Positions 7,362 through 16,575 of a stretch of DNA of 64,000 bases are shown one piece after another (the stretch's first letter is position 1; every line of letters begins with the position of its first letter). The position numbers and the translations under genes are program-made. The stretch comes from JACCTU01 sp963769665 (lineage in GTDB: Bacteria > Actinomycetota > Thermoleophilia > Gaiellales > Gaiellaceae). The stretch covers positions 1,178,001 to 1,242,000 of the forward strand of contig CAVYMQ010000003.1 in assembly GCA_963769665.1 (NCBI GenBank), given 5' to 3'. The notes below the pieces were generated by a model. The model searched no databases. It was given only the letters and a program-made list of their open reading frames with translations, and was not told where the DNA came from.

Positions 7362-7505
7362 GAATCCCCCACCGTGGGGGATCCGGGATCACCCACCGAA
7401 GGTCGCGACCCGCTGTCCTCCAGCACCGATGATGGGATCAGCTCAGGGGTGAGCGACAGTTCCAAGCGGCTGATCGAAGGGCCGGCGAGAGCCGGCCTTT
7501 CTCAT
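7362..7505 (+). ncRNA. Candidate structured RNA / long 3' UTR after the response regulator
   Basis: This gap has no convincing gene on the plus strand but four ordered structures. A perfect 8-bp hairpin ATCCCCCA-CCG-TGGGGGAT (7364-7382) begins 2 nt after the stop codon. GATCAGC (7436-7442) pairs with GCTGATC (7469-7475) and encloses a CTCA-GGGG-TGAG hairpin; CTGTC (7413-7417) can alternatively pair with GACAG (7455-7459). Then comes a terminator-like hairpin with T residues. It could be a trailing small RNA or a processed 3' UTR. It matches no riboswitch class I know. Confidence 0.35.
7477..7503 (+). terminator. Intrinsic terminator
   Basis: GGCCGGC (7480-7486), loop GAGA, GCCGGCC (7491-7497), followed by TTTCT and extendable by A-T pairs at its base. 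It ends rightward transcription from the response-regulator unit just before the convergent deacetylase stop. Confidence 0.75.
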
Positions 7506-8341
7506 TCCGAAAAGCCGTCGTGCGCAGCCGCGACTAGCGATGGCAGCGTCTCGAGGTTGTAGCCGCCCTCCAACACCGCGGCGACGCGGGGAGCGTATGT
7601 CGCTGAGCGGCTCGCCAGCTGACGGAACCCATCCTCGCTGACGTCCATCAGCGCGAGCGGGTCGGAGGCGTGCGCGTCGAAGCCCGCAGAGACGAGCAGC
7701 AGGTCAGGCTCGAAGCGGGCGAATGCGGGGGCAACGAGCTCGTCGAGCGCGCCGAGGAACTCGTCGTCGCCCGAACCTGCGGCGAGCGGGACGTTGAGCG
7801 TCGTCTCGTTCTGCTCGCCCGGCCCTCCGGTGCCCGGGTAGAACGGCCACTGGTGCAGCGACGCGAAGAAGACCGTTGGGTCGTCCCAGAAGATCGCCTG
7901 CGTCCCGTTGCCGTGGTGGACGTCCCAGTCAAGGATCGCGACGCGTCGGAGGCCGAGCTCGGCCTGCGCCCACCGGGCCGCGATCGCGACGTTGTCGAAG
8001 AGGCAGAAACCCATCGCGCGGTCGGGCAGCGCGTGGTGGCCGGGCGGGCGGACGAGCGCGAACGCTCCTTCCTCCACCGCCTGGATCGCCGACCCCGCCG
8101 CGAGCAGGGCGGCCTCGTACGAGGTTTCGCTCGCGACCGTGTCGCCGTCGAGCCAGGTCTCGCGCTTGATGGCCGCGATCCGCTCGACGTGCGCCGGGGT
8201 GTGACAGCGCAGCAGGTCTTCCGTCTGAGCGCTCCGACCGGGGCTCCACTCGAAGCGGTCGAGCAGGATCGCGAGTCTGCCAGGCGTCTCGAACGGCGAC
8301 GGGTGGAGTCGCGCGAGCGCTTCGTGGCTGAGGATCTTCAA
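7502..8341 (-). CDS. Histone deacetylase-like amidohydrolase
   Basis: A 279-residue class II HDAC/AcuC-type zinc amidohydrolase that would deacetylate acetyl-lysine or acetylpolyamine substrates in the cytoplasm. The catalytic signature is intact: PPGHHA (general-base His pair), [11 protein letters not shown] (zinc Asp and His), SAGFDAH (second zinc Asp) and the transition-state Tyr in EGGYN. The start is set at TTG 8341, which overlaps the exonuclease stop as TTGA (8338-8341); the open frame upstream is only antisense to the exonuclease gene. It is the last gene of a three-gene operon behind the acyltransferase and exonuclease. Confidence 0.88.
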   Translation of the reverse strand: MKILSHEALARLHPSPFETPGRLAILLDRFEWSPGRSAQTEDLLRCHTPAHVERIAAIKRETWLDGDTVASETSYEAALLAAGSAIQAVEEGAFALVRPPGHHALPDRAMGFCLFDNVAIAARWAQAELGLRRVAILDWDVHHGNGTQAIFWDDPTVFFASLHQWPFYPGTGGPGEQNETTLNVPLAAGSGDDEFLGALDELVAPAFARFEPDLLLVSAGFDAHASDPLALMDVSEDGFRQLASRSATYAPRVAAVLEGGYNLETLPSLVAAAHDGFSE

Positions 8342-9165
8342 GCTCGCTCGGCGAGCCGTCCGCCGAGGTTCTTCAACCCCCACCGTTCCACGAGGGCGGA
8401 CGCCTCCGCCCACGTTGGCGTCTGGTCTCCGAGGGGAGGGAGAGGGGCCGAGGCGTCCACGGTCGCGATTCGTCGGAACAACCGCAACTCCTCCGCCTGC
8501 GTTGCAAAGCGTCCGGCTTCGAGCGCCGCCTCGAGCGTTCCGTACTCGGCGAGCAACGACGCCGCGGTCTTCGGCCCGACGCCTTTCGCGCCCGGCAGCT
8601 TGTCGGAAGGGTCGCCGCGCAGTGCGATGAAGTCGGGCACCTGCTTCGGCTCGACGCCGTAGCGCTCGCGCACCTCGGCCGGGCCGATGCGCGAGATCTC
8701 GCTCACGCCGCGCGTCGGCTGCAGGATCGTCGTGCGCTCGCTCGCGAGCTGGAAGAGGTCGCGGTCCGAAGTCGCAACGAGGACTGGTCGCTTCTTCTTC
8801 TCCTCGGCCGCGACGACGGCACCCATGAAGTCGTCCGCTTCGTAGCCCGGCGCCTTCGCGGACGCGAACCCGAGCGACTCGACGAGCTCGGGCAGCAGGT
8901 CGAGCTGCTCGAGCAGGTCCTCCTCGAAGATGCGACCTGACTGGTACGCAGGGAATGCCGTGTGGCGATACGTCGGCGTGTCGAGCGAGTCGAAGCCGAC
9001 GAGCACGGAACGCGGCTGCTCCTGGTCCCAGAGTCCGACCAGCATGTTCGTGAAGCCGACGATCATGTTCGCGGGTCGACCCTCTGCACGACGGATCTGC
9101 TTCGGGAGCGCGTGGTATGCGCGATGCGCGAACGAGTCGCCGTCGACCGCGAGCAGCGGCTTCAC
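8338..9165 (-). CDS. Stand-alone 5'-3' exonuclease (FEN-like)
   Basis: A 275-residue flap endonuclease/5'-3' exonuclease of the kind found as the N-terminal domain of DNA polymerase I, here without a polymerase part. Acidic metal-binding residues are seen in LLAVDGDSF near the start, [11 protein letters not shown] and [10 protein letters not shown], and the helix-3-turn-helix DNA-binding region reads [18 protein letters not shown]. It would remove RNA primers and flaps. The GTG start at 9165 overlaps the acyltransferase stop as GTGA. A very long frame continues upstream but is antisense to topA. Confidence 0.9.
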   Translation of the reverse strand: MKPLLAVDGDSFAHRAYHALPKQIRRAEGRPANMIVGFTNMLVGLWDQEQPRSVLVGFDSLDTPTYRHTAFPAYQSGRIFEEDLLEQLDLLPELVESLGFASAKAPGYEADDFMGAVVAAEEKKKRPVLVATSDRDLFQLASERTTILQPTRGVSEISRIGPAEVRERYGVEPKQVPDFIALRGDPSDKLPGAKGVGPKTAASLLAEYGTLEAALEAGRFATQAEELRLFRRIATVDASAPLPPLGDQTPTWAEASALVERWGLKNLGGRLAERA

Positions 9166-9782
9166 AGCGTCGCCTCGAGCTGCGCGATCTCGGTCATCAA
9201 CCGGTCGGTTGCCTCCTGGGCTGCGTCGCGAGGATCGGCGGAGCGGAGGTCGTCGAGCGGCACCGGTGGACCGTAAGCCACACGGATCGGGCCGAGCCCG
9301 AGAAGGTTGTCCGTGCCCTTGATCGCTCCGGGGATCAACGGCACGCCGGCACCGAGCGCGATCCGCGCCGCGCCTGTGTGGGCCCGAGGTTGGTACTTCT
9401 TGACCAGGCCCTTCTTGCGGCGCGTCCCCTCGGGGAACATCACGACGACGTGCCCGTCGCGGCAGAGCTGCTCCGCCGTCTCCATCGCCTCGAGGTCCGC
9501 CTGGCCGCGATGCACCTTGAAGGCTCCGCCGGATTCGATGATGGGCCCGAGCGGCCACCAGAAGAGCTCGGACTTGCCCATGAACCGGAGAAATCGCCGC
9601 GGGTAGAGGGGGATCCCGATCGCCCAGGGATCGAAGTTCGAGAGGTGGTTGGACGCCAGGACGCAGCCCCCTTCTGCCGGCACGTTTTCGACCCCGCGGC
9701 TCTGCTGGCGGAAGAGGAGCTTGTTCACCGGCAGGGACAGCCCCCCAGCGGCCAAATAGAACAGTGAGGGACGCGGTGCCAC
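9162..9782 (-). CDS. 1-acyl-sn-glycerol-3-phosphate acyltransferase (PlsC family)
   Basis: A 206-residue membrane-associated acyltransferase that would make phosphatidic acid from lysophosphatidate. The catalytic block NHLSNFD matches H(x4)D, and [10 protein letters not shown] is the substrate-binding FPEGTR motif; VPLIPGAI is the conserved hydrophobic strand. The start GTG 9782 is chosen because the longer frame (to 9839) would run into the promoter and start of the divergent topA; the leader is uncertain by some residues. It heads the operon acyltransferase-exonuclease-deacetylase, each junction a 4-nt NTGA overlap. Confidence 0.87.
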   Translation of the reverse strand: MAPRPSLFYLAAGGLSLPVNKLLFRQQSRGVENVPAEGGCVLASNHLSNFDPWAIGIPLYPRRFLRFMGKSELFWWPLGPIIESGGAFKVHRGQADLEAMETAEQLCRDGHVVVMFPEGTRRKKGLVKKYQPRAHTGAARIALGAGVPLIPGAIKGTDNLLGLGPIRVAYGPPVPLDDLRSADPRDAAQEATDRLMTEIAQLEATL

Positions 9783-9828
9783 GGCGCCGCATTCTGCCGT
9801 CTTGACAACGAAGGCTAAGGTGGACCGC

Positions 9829-12417
9829 GTGGCAACCACGGAGAAAAGCGGGTTGAACCGCCTTGTGATCGTCGAATCGCCGGCGAAAGCGCGGACGATC
9901 GAGGGCTACCTCGGCAAGGGCTACAAGGTCGCCTCGAGCATCGGCCACATCCGCGATCTGCCGAATCGGGCCAGCGATGTGCCCAAGGAGCAGCGGGCCA
10001 AGTACGGCACGATGGGCGTGGCGATCGACGAGGACTTCGAGCCGCTCTACCTCGTCGACGACGACAAGAAGAAGACGGTCGCGGAGCTCAAGAAGCTGCT
10101 CAAGGGCGCCGACGAGCTGCTGCTCGCGACGGACGAAGACCGCGAGGGCGAGGCGATCGCATGGCACTTGCTCCAGGTCCTGAAGCCCAAGGTCCCCGTT
10201 CGCCGGATGGTGTTCCACGAGATCACCCGCGACGCGATCGAGCGCTCGCTCGGAGAAACGCGGCAGATCGACGACCGGCTCGTCGACGCCCAGGAGACCC
10301 GGAGGATCCTCGACCGGCTCTACGGCTACGAGGTCTCGCCGGTGCTCTGGAAGAAGGTCACGCAGGGGCTCTCGGCGGGGCGCGTGCAATCGGTCGCGAC
10401 CCGGCTGATCGTCGAGCGTGAGCGCGAGCGGATCGCCTTCGTCGAGGTCTCGTACTGGGACCTCGAGGGGATCTTCGACCCGGGATCGTTCGACGCACGC
10501 CTCGTTGCGCTCGACGGCAAGCGCGTCGCGCGCGGCTCGGACTTCGGCGCCGACGGAAAGGCGAAGACCAAGGACCTCGCGCACCTGGACGAGGAGTCGG
10601 CGCGCGGGCTGCTCGAGCGGCTGCAGGACGCGACGTTCACGGTTCGCAGCAAGGACGAGAAGCCCTACACGCGCAAGCCGACTGCACCGTTCCGAACCGC
10701 GACGCTCCAGCAGGAAGCGAGCCGCAAGCTGCGCTACACGTCGCAGACGACGATGCGCGTCGCACAGCGCCTGTACGAGAACGGCTACATCACCTATATG
10801 CGCACCGACTCGACGTCGCTCTCGCAGGCGGCCGTAGCAGCGGCACGCAAGCAGGTGACTGAGCTCTACGGCGCCGACTACCTGCCGCCGAAGCCGCGCA
10901 GCTGGGACCGCAAGGTCAAGAACGCCCAGGAGGCTCACGAGGCGATCCGTCCCGCGGGCGACTTCTTCCGGACGCCCAACGAGGTGCGCGGCGAGCTGAA
11001 CCGCGACGAGCTCGCGCTCTACGAGTTGATCTGGAAGCGCACGATCTCTTCCCAGATGGCCGATGCGCGCGGAGAAACTGTGTCGCTGCGCCTCGCCGCG
11101 AAGAGCACGGCAGGGGAGGACGTCGAGTTCGGCGCCTCCGGCACCGTGATCACGTTCCCCGGTTTCCTCGCCGCGTACGAGGTCGGCAAGGACGAGGACG
11201 GCGACGAGGATCAGCGTCCGCTGCCGAACCTCGAGGAAGGCCAGGCCGTCGAGACGAAGGAGCTGACGGCGCAGGGCCACTCGACCTCGCCGCCGCCGCG
11301 CTACACGGAGGCGACGCTCGTGCGAGCGCTCGAGGAGCGCGGCATCGGCCGCCCGTCGACGTACGCCGCGATCATGAGCACGGTCATGGACCGCGGCTAC
11401 GCGTTCAAGCGTGGTACCGCGCTCGTCCCGAGCTTTCTCGCGTTCTCGGTCACCGAGCTGCTGGAGAAGCACTTCAGCCGTCTCGTCGACTACGAGTTCA
11501 CGGCCCGCATGGAGGACGACCTCGACCGCATCGCCGCCGGCGACGAGGGCCGGGTCGAATGGCTGCGCCGGTTCTACTTCGGCGACGGCGAGCCGAACGT
11601 CGACGGCCTGAAGGCGCTCGTCGGCGCGCTCGGCGAGATCGACGCCCGCGCCGTCAACACGTTCCCGATTCCCGGCGCCGACGACATCGTGCTTCGTGTC
11701 GGGCGCTACGGACCGTATGTCGAGCGCGGCGAGGAGCGTGCAAGCATTCCGCCCGACCTCGCGCCCGACGAGCTCACCCTCGAGAAGGCGACGGAGCTGC
11801 TCGCGCAGCCGTCAGGCGACCGCGACCTCGGGGTCCATCCGGAGACGGGCCGCGAGCTGCTCGCGCGCACGGGACGCTTCGGGCCGTACGTGACCGAAGT
11901 GCTCCCCGAGGACGACAAGGGCAAGCCGAAGACCGCCTCGCTCTTCAAGTCGATGTCGCTCGACACGGTGACGCACGAGGACGCGGTGAAGCTGCTCTCC
12001 CTGCCGCGGGTGCTCGGCCCGGATCCGGCTGACGGCGAGGACGTCGAGGCCCTGAACGGCCGCTTCGGCCCGTACATCAAGAAGGGCACGGAGACCCGCT
12101 CGCTCGAGGCCGAGGAGCAGCTGTTCACGATCACGCTCGAGCAGGCCCTGGAGCTCCTCGCCAAGCCGAAGGAACGCCGTCGCAGGGGCGCCGCGGCCGG
12201 CCCGCTCCGCGAGCTCGGCGTCGATCCGATCACCGAGAAGAAGATCGTCGTTCGCAAGGGCCGATTCGGGCCCTATGTGACGGACGGCGAGACGAACGCG
12301 AGCCTTCGAGCCGGCGACGAGGTCGAGTCGCTGACCCACGAGCGGGCGATCGAGCTGCTGGCCGACCGCCGGGCGAGAGGCCCCGCGAAGCCCGGCCGGA
12401 AACGAACTCGCGCGTAG
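9829..12417 (+). CDS. topA: DNA topoisomerase I
   Basis: Type IA topoisomerase relaxing negative supercoils, about 862 residues. The TOPRIM domain shows VIVESPAKA near residue 13 and DEDREGE near 102; the active-site Tyr lies in YITYMRTDS near 320. The C-terminus lacks zinc fingers and instead carries several RFGPYV-type repeats and a basic tail (AKPGRKRTRA), the arrangement found in actinobacterial TopA. Start: GTG 9829 with TAAGGT (9816-9821) 7 nt before it; TTG 9802 is in frame, but its TTGACA is more likely coincidental. It is divergent from the acyltransferase. Confidence 0.95.
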   Translation: MATTEKSGLNRLVIVESPAKARTIEGYLGKGYKVASSIGHIRDLPNRASDVPKEQRAKYGTMGVAIDEDFEPLYLVDDDKKKTVAELKKLLKGADELLLATDEDREGEAIAWHLLQVLKPKVPVRRMVFHEITRDAIERSLGETRQIDDRLVDAQETRRILDRLYGYEVSPVLWKKVTQGLSAGRVQSVATRLIVERERERIAFVEVSYWDLEGIFDPGSFDARLVALDGKRVARGSDFGADGKAKTKDLAHLDEESARGLLERLQDATFTVRSKDEKPYTRKPTAPFRTATLQQEASRKLRYTSQTTMRVAQRLYENGYITYMRTDSTSLSQAAVAAARKQVTELYGADYLPPKPRSWDRKVKNAQEAHEAIRPAGDFFRTPNEVRGELNRDELALYELIWKRTISSQMADARGETVSLRLAAKSTAGEDVEFGASGTVITFPGFLAAYEVGKDEDGDEDQRPLPNLEEGQAVETKELTAQGHSTSPPPRYTEATLVRALEERGIGRPSTYAAIMSTVMDRGYAFKRGTALVPSFLAFSVTELLEKHFSRLVDYEFTARMEDDLDRIAAGDEGRVEWLRRFYFGDGEPNVDGLKALVGALGEIDARAVNTFPIPGADDIVLRVGRYGPYVERGEERASIPPDLAPDELTLEKATELLAQPSGDRDLGVHPETGRELLARTGRFGPYVTEVLPEDDKGKPKTASLFKSMSLDTVTHEDAVKLLSLPRVLGPDPADGEDVEALNGRFGPYIKKGTETRSLEAEEQLFTITLEQALELLAKPKERRRRGAAAGPLRELGVDPITEKKIVVRKGRFGPYVTDGETNASLRAGDEVESLTHERAIELLADRRARGPAKPGRKRTRA

Positions 12418-12648
12418 CCGGAAACTTTCGGGACGTCCCGGCGTCTGTATCTGGGAGGAACGCTTCTGCCTACCCGGAATGGCGGGGAGACGGGATTCGT
12501 TCCTTGTTGTTTGAGAGCAAAAATTGTTGGAATTCGGTTGCGATTCGTCCAGGCCCTCTAGCACCGACGGGAGATACCTCCTAAAGTGCGATCGGGGCCG
12601 CTGCCAACGCACGCCTGCACACGAGCGTGAAAGGGAGTTAACGGTAAC

Positions 12649-13728
12649 TTGACGCAGAATCAGCTGCAGGAACTTCTTGAATCTGATCCCGTCCGGGCGC
12701 TCGTTGAGGCGTCCGAGGAACAGGGCTTCATCGAGGCGACGACCCTCGAGACGTTCGGCCAGGAGCACGAGCTGAATGAGGCCGACCTGGAGCAGCTCCG
12801 CACGGAGCTCGTGTCGATCGGCTTCGAGATCAAGGTCGAGGTCGACGAGAAGGACGACAAGCCGGCCAAGCGCGAGAGCTTGAATCTCTCCCATGCGCCA
12901 CTCTCCGGCTCCGCTGACAGCCTTCAGCTGTTCCTGGCGGACGTCGGCAAGCACAAGCTTCTGACCGCTGCGGACGAGGTCACCCTCGCCAAGCGGATCG
13001 AGCGCGGCGACCCCGTGGCCAAGCGGCACATGATCGAGTCGAACCTCCGGCTGGTCGTGTCGATCGCCAAGGGCTACCGCGGCCTCGGCGTGCCGTTCCT
13101 CGACCTGATCCAGGAGGGCACCCTCGGCCTGAACCGCGCCGTCGAGAAGTTCGACTGGCGCCGCGGCTTCAAGTTCTCCACGTACGCGACCTGGTGGATT
13201 CGCCAGTCCGTGCAGCGCGCCGTCGCGAACCACGCGCGGACGATCCGCGTTCCCGTCCACGTCGTCGAGCGCCAGCAGAAGCTGTCGCGCGCCGCGCGCC
13301 GGCTCGAGGTCGAGCTCGGCCGCGAGGCGACGAAGGAGGAGCTCGCGGAAGCAACCGGTCTCCCGATCCAGCACGTCGACGAGGCGCTCGGCGCCGCGTC
13401 CGCGTCGGTCTCGCTGAACCAGACCGTCGGCGCCGACGACGAGGGCGAGCTCGGCGACCTGTTCGCCGATCGCGAAGCGCCGGACCCGTTCGAAGAGGCA
13501 GAGGAGTCGCTTCGCCGCCAGGGTGTGCGCAAGGCACTCGACGCGCTCCCCGAGCGCGAGCGGCGGATCCTCGAGCTGCGCTTCGGCTTCGAGGGCGAGC
13601 CCTGGACGCTCGAGGCGATCGGCCACGAGCTCGATTTGACGAGAGAGCGCGTCCGGCAGCTCGAGGGCCAGGCACTCGCCCGGCTCGGCGCCCTGCGCGA
13701 CCTGATCTCAGTCGCCTCCGTGGCCTAA
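12649..13728 (+). CDS. RNA polymerase primary-type sigma factor (RpoD/SigA family)
   Basis: A 359-residue sigma-70 factor. Region 1.2 begins near [15 protein letters not shown]; regions 2.3-2.4 read [15 protein letters not shown], the -10-recognising helix; region 3 follows; region 4.2 is [17 protein letters not shown]. Region 1.1 is short and acidic and no large non-conserved insert is present, as in SigA/HrdB-like or group 2 factors. The TTG start at 12649 has AAGGGAG 11 nt upstream. The 231-nt gap before it is AT-richer around 12508-12545 and holds a CGGGACGTCCCG palindrome at 12429-12440, so it probably contains the promoter; the exact boxes are not clear. Principal or secondary status cannot be settled here. 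Confidence 0.9.
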   Translation: MTQNQLQELLESDPVRALVEASEEQGFIEATTLETFGQEHELNEADLEQLRTELVSIGFEIKVEVDEKDDKPAKRESLNLSHAPLSGSADSLQLFLADVGKHKLLTAADEVTLAKRIERGDPVAKRHMIESNLRLVVSIAKGYRGLGVPFLDLIQEGTLGLNRAVEKFDWRRGFKFSTYATWWIRQSVQRAVANHARTIRVPVHVVERQQKLSRAARRLEVELGREATKEELAEATGLPIQHVDEALGAASASVSLNQTVGADDEGELGDLFADREAPDPFEEAEESLRRQGVRKALDALPERERRILELRFGFEGEPWTLEAIGHELDLTRERVRQLEGQALARLGALRDLISVASVA

Positions 13729-13753
13729 ACGCCGCGAGGCACTTGGACGCACT

Positions 13754-13789
13754 GAGGGGCGGCTTGGGCCGCCCCTCAACCTTTTGTTT
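13754..13789 (+). terminator. Intrinsic terminator of the sigma factor gene
   Basis: GAGGGGCGGC (13754-13763), loop TTGG, GCCGCCCCTC (13768-13777): a perfect 10-bp stem followed by AACCTTTTGTTT. Confidence 0.92.
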
Positions 13790-13800
13790 GCAGACGCGTC

Positions 13801-13835
13801 CTAGCTGCTGAATACTCCTTAGCCAAGGCAGCTAG
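13801..13835. promoter_or_regulatory. Inverted repeat upstream of peptide ABC operon 1
   Basis: CTAGCTGC (13801-13808) and GCAGCTAG (13828-13835) form a perfect 8-bp inverted repeat with a 19-nt spacer, 24 nt before the first gene of the operon. It could be an operator or a 5' mRNA hairpin; no regulator gene lies next to it. Confidence 0.4.
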
Positions 13836-13859
13836 TCAGACAAGAGAGGGTGGTGCAGT

Positions 13860-15536
13860 TTGAGGGGGATCAAGCTCCTGAGCATGGCGGGCGCGGTCGT
13901 CGCCTGCTTGCTCGTTGCGGGCGCAGCGACGGCGGGGTCGAGATCGGAGGCGTCGCCGAGCGCGGCGGCTCCGGACACGCTGATCTACGCCGGTGCGGCT
14001 GACCCGACGTATTTGGACCCGGCGCTCGTCTCGGACGGCGAGTCGTTCCGGGTCACCAAGCAGATCTACGAGAGTCTCGTCGACTTCGCTCCGGGGACGA
14101 CCCGGCTCATCCCGGGTCTTGCCAAGAGCTGGAGCGTCGCCAAGGACGGGCGGACGTACACGTTCAACCTCCGCGGAGGGGTTCGCTTCCACGACGGCAC
14201 CGCGTTCAACGCGGCCGCGGTGTGCGCGAACTTCAACCGCTGGTTCAACTTCCGCGGTCCGTTCCAGGACGCCTCGGCGACCTACTACTACCAGTCGATC
14301 TTCAGCGGTTTCAGGCGCAACGAGAACGCAACCCTCGGCAAGCCTCTCTACCAGAGCTGCCGGGCGGCTGGCCCGCTGAAGGCCGTCGTGAAGCTGACGC
14401 GGAAGAACGGCCCGTTCGTTCCGTCGCTCGTCCTCTCGGCATTCGCGATGCAGAGCCCGACGGCGATGGCGCGGTGGGGCGCGAACCAGGGCACGATCCG
14501 GAACGGCGTGTTCGCGCCGACCGGGACGTATGCCTTCCAGCATCCGACCGGCACGGGCCCCTACAGGCTCGAGAAGTGGACGGTCGGCGAGTCGGTGATC
14601 CTGCGCAAGAACCCGACGTACTGGAACAAGAAGCAGCCGCGGCTCGCCCGGATCATCATCCGGCCGATCAGCGACAACACGGCGCGCGTGCAGGCGCTCC
14701 AGACCGGTGAAGTCTTCGGGATGGACCTGCTCGCTCCGCAGCTCGTCGCCACGGTGCGTGGCAACTCGCGGCTGAAGGTGCTGAGCCGCCCGGCGTTCAA
14801 CGTGGCCTACGTGACGATTCAGTCGTCGAAGCCGCCGATGAACGACATTCGGGTCCGGCGTGCCGTTGCGTACGGCTTGAACCGGCAGCTCGTCGTGAAC
14901 TCGTTCTACGCGGGTCGTGGACAGGTGGCACACGCGTTCATGCCGCCGAGCCTTCCCGGCTACGCGAAGGACGTCGTCAAGTACTCCTTCAATCCGACTC
15001 GCGCGAGGCAGCTACTCCGCGAGGCCGGGTGCGGACCGCCGTGCAAGATCCAGTTCTGGTATCCGACCGGCGTCTCACGCCCGTACATGCCCGACCCGAA
15101 GGCGAACTTCGAGGCGTTCAAGGCGAGCCTCGAGCAGTCCGGCTTCGACGTCGAGACGACGAGCATGCCGTGGCGGCCCGACTACGTGAAGCACGTGAAC
15201 GAAGGCACCGCTGGTCACCTCAACCTGATCGGCTGGACGGGCGACTATGCCGATGCGGACAACTTCCTCGGCACGTTCTTCCAGGGCTTCAGCCCGCAGT
15301 TCCAGGAGCGGAACGCGGCGCTCGACAGCCTCCTCGACCGGGCTGAGCAGGAAGTGAACCAGGCGAGGCGGATCGCGCTGTACAGGCAGGCGAACAAGCT
15401 GATCATGCAGAACCTGCCCGGCGTTCCGTATGCACACTCGACGCCGGCACTCGGCTTCCAGAGGCGAGTGCAGGGCTACTACACGAGCCCGATCGGCACC
15501 GACCTGTTCAAGACCGTCTTCCTGGGCGGACAGTAG
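13860..15536 (+). CDS. Peptide-type ABC transporter substrate-binding protein (SBP_bac_5), system 1
   Basis: A 558-residue extracytoplasmic solute-binding protein of the oligopeptide/dipeptide/opine family. A signal peptide occupies about residues 1-26 (hydrophobic VVACLLVAGAATAG, cleavage likely after the Ala-rich end) and no lipobox Cys is present, so it is secreted or held otherwise than as a lipoprotein. Family features include LIPGLAKSWSV, the FHDGTAF strand and RRAVAYGLNRQ. The TTG start at 13860 follows a GAGAGGGTGG purine stretch. First gene of a five-gene operon (binding protein, permease B, permease C, ATPase D, ATPase F). The ligand is not predictable. Confidence 0.88.
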   Translation: MRGIKLLSMAGAVVACLLVAGAATAGSRSEASPSAAAPDTLIYAGAADPTYLDPALVSDGESFRVTKQIYESLVDFAPGTTRLIPGLAKSWSVAKDGRTYTFNLRGGVRFHDGTAFNAAAVCANFNRWFNFRGPFQDASATYYYQSIFSGFRRNENATLGKPLYQSCRAAGPLKAVVKLTRKNGPFVPSLVLSAFAMQSPTAMARWGANQGTIRNGVFAPTGTYAFQHPTGTGPYRLEKWTVGESVILRKNPTYWNKKQPRLARIIIRPISDNTARVQALQTGEVFGMDLLAPQLVATVRGNSRLKVLSRPAFNVAYVTIQSSKPPMNDIRVRRAVAYGLNRQLVVNSFYAGRGQVAHAFMPPSLPGYAKDVVKYSFNPTRARQLLREAGCGPPCKIQFWYPTGVSRPYMPDPKANFEAFKASLEQSGFDVETTSMPWRPDYVKHVNEGTAGHLNLIGWTGDYADADNFLGTFFQGFSPQFQERNAALDSLLDRAEQEVNQARRIALYRQANKLIMQNLPGVPYAHSTPALGFQRRVQGYYTSPIGTDLFKTVFLGGQ

Positions 15537-15567
15537 AAACGTGAGCTAGCAGCCGCCGGACGCCGAC

Positions 15568-16575
15568 ATGCTTCGCTTTGTCGTCCGGCGGCTGCTGCTT
15601 CTCATCCCGATCCTGTTCGGGGTTTCCGTGCTGCTCTTCTTCTGGGTGCGCGCGCTCCCGGGCAGCCCGGCCGAGTCGCTTCTCGGTGAGCGTGCAACGC
15701 CGGAGCTCGTCGAGGCCTACAAGGAGCGCTACGGCCTGAACGAGCCGGTCTGGCGTCAGTACGTCGCGTACATGGAGACGACCTTCCAGGAACGCGACCT
15801 CGGGATCAGCTCGGCAACCCATCGCGAGGTCACCGACGAGATCCGTCAGCGGTTCCCGGCGACGGTGGAGCTCGCGCTGGCGGCGATGCTGTTCGCGGTC
15901 TCCTTAGGCATCCCGCTCGGGTTCATCGCGGCGAAGCGGTACGGAGGGCCGCTCGACCACGGCAGCCTGCTCGTTTCACTGATCGGGATCTCGGTCCCCA
16001 TCTTCGTGCTCGCGATCCTGCTCAAGTACGTCTTCGCAGTCCGGCTCGGGTGGCTTCCGAGCGTCGGGCGCATCGATCTTCTGATCGAGACGGAACACCC
16101 GACCAACTTCTACTTGCTCGACGCGATCATCGTCAGGGAGTGGGCAACGTTCGTGGACGTGAGCAAGCATCTGATCCTGCCGGCGATCGCGCTCGGTTCG
16201 ATTCCCCTCGCGATCATCGCGCGGGTCACGCGGGCCTCGGTGCTCGACGTCCAGAACGAGGACTACGTTCGCACCGCGCGCGCGAAAGGGCTGTCGCCGG
16301 GAGTCGTCGACCGCCGGCACGTGTTGCGGAACGCGCTGCTGCCCGTGACGACGGTGATCGGACTACAGACGGGGCTGCTGCTCTCGGGTGCGATCCTGAC
16401 CGAGACCGTGTTCGCATTTCCCGGCATGGGCTCCTGGCTACGCGACGCCATCTTCAATCGCGACTACCCGGTGCTCCAGGGCGGGATCCTCTTCCTCGCG
16501 TTGGTCTTCGTGCTGATCAACCTCGCCGTCGACATCGTGTACGCGTTCCTCAATCCGAGAATCAGGTACGCCTGA
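15568..16575 (+). CDS. Peptide-type ABC transporter permease, DppB/OppB type, system 1
   Basis: A 335-residue inner-membrane permease with an N-terminal helix (FVVRRLLLLIPILFGVSVLL), an extracellular segment and about five further helices. The cytoplasmic EAA-type loop that docks the ATPases contains RTARAKGLSP followed by HVLRNALLP. Typical of the first permease of Dpp/Opp systems. Its stop overlaps the next start (TGATG at 16573-16577). Confidence 0.92.
   Translation: MLRFVVRRLLLLIPILFGVSVLLFFWVRALPGSPAESLLGERATPELVEAYKERYGLNEPVWRQYVAYMETTFQERDLGISSATHREVTDEIRQRFPATVELALAAMLFAVSLGIPLGFIAAKRYGGPLDHGSLLVSLIGISVPIFVLAILLKYVFAVRLGWLPSVGRIDLLIETEHPTNFYLLDAIIVREWATFVDVSKHLILPAIALGSIPLAIIARVTRASVLDVQNEDYVRTARAKGLSPGVVDRRHVLRNALLPVTTVIGLQTGLLLSGAILTETVFAFPGMGSWLRDAIFNRDYPVLQGGILFLALVFVLINLAVDIVYAFLNPRIRYA

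Noticed and set aside
5219..7432. A 737-codon plus-strand frame through the histidine kinase region
   Set aside because: It begins inside rnpB, crosses its terminator and is antisense to the kinase; a long, charged, motif-free shadow frame.
9802..9807. TTGACA just upstream of topA as a -35 box
   Set aside because: No -10 box follows at 16-18 nt (that position is inside the gene). TAAGGT at 9816 with a [15 protein letters not shown] explains the region better.
8338..11472. A 1044-codon minus-strand open frame running from the exonuclease into topA
   Set aside because: Only its last 275 codons (from GTG 9165) match a family; the rest is antisense to topA and reads as Arg/Leu/Glu-rich noise typical of high-GC shadow frames.
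12429..12440. CGGGACGTCCCG palindrome after topA as a terminator
   Set aside because: A 6-bp self-complementary stem without a loop or T-tract is too weak; noted only as a possible protein site.
11812..13626. A 604-codon minus-strand frame across the topA end and the sigma factor
   Set aside because: It is antisense to two well-supported genes and has no recognisable domain.
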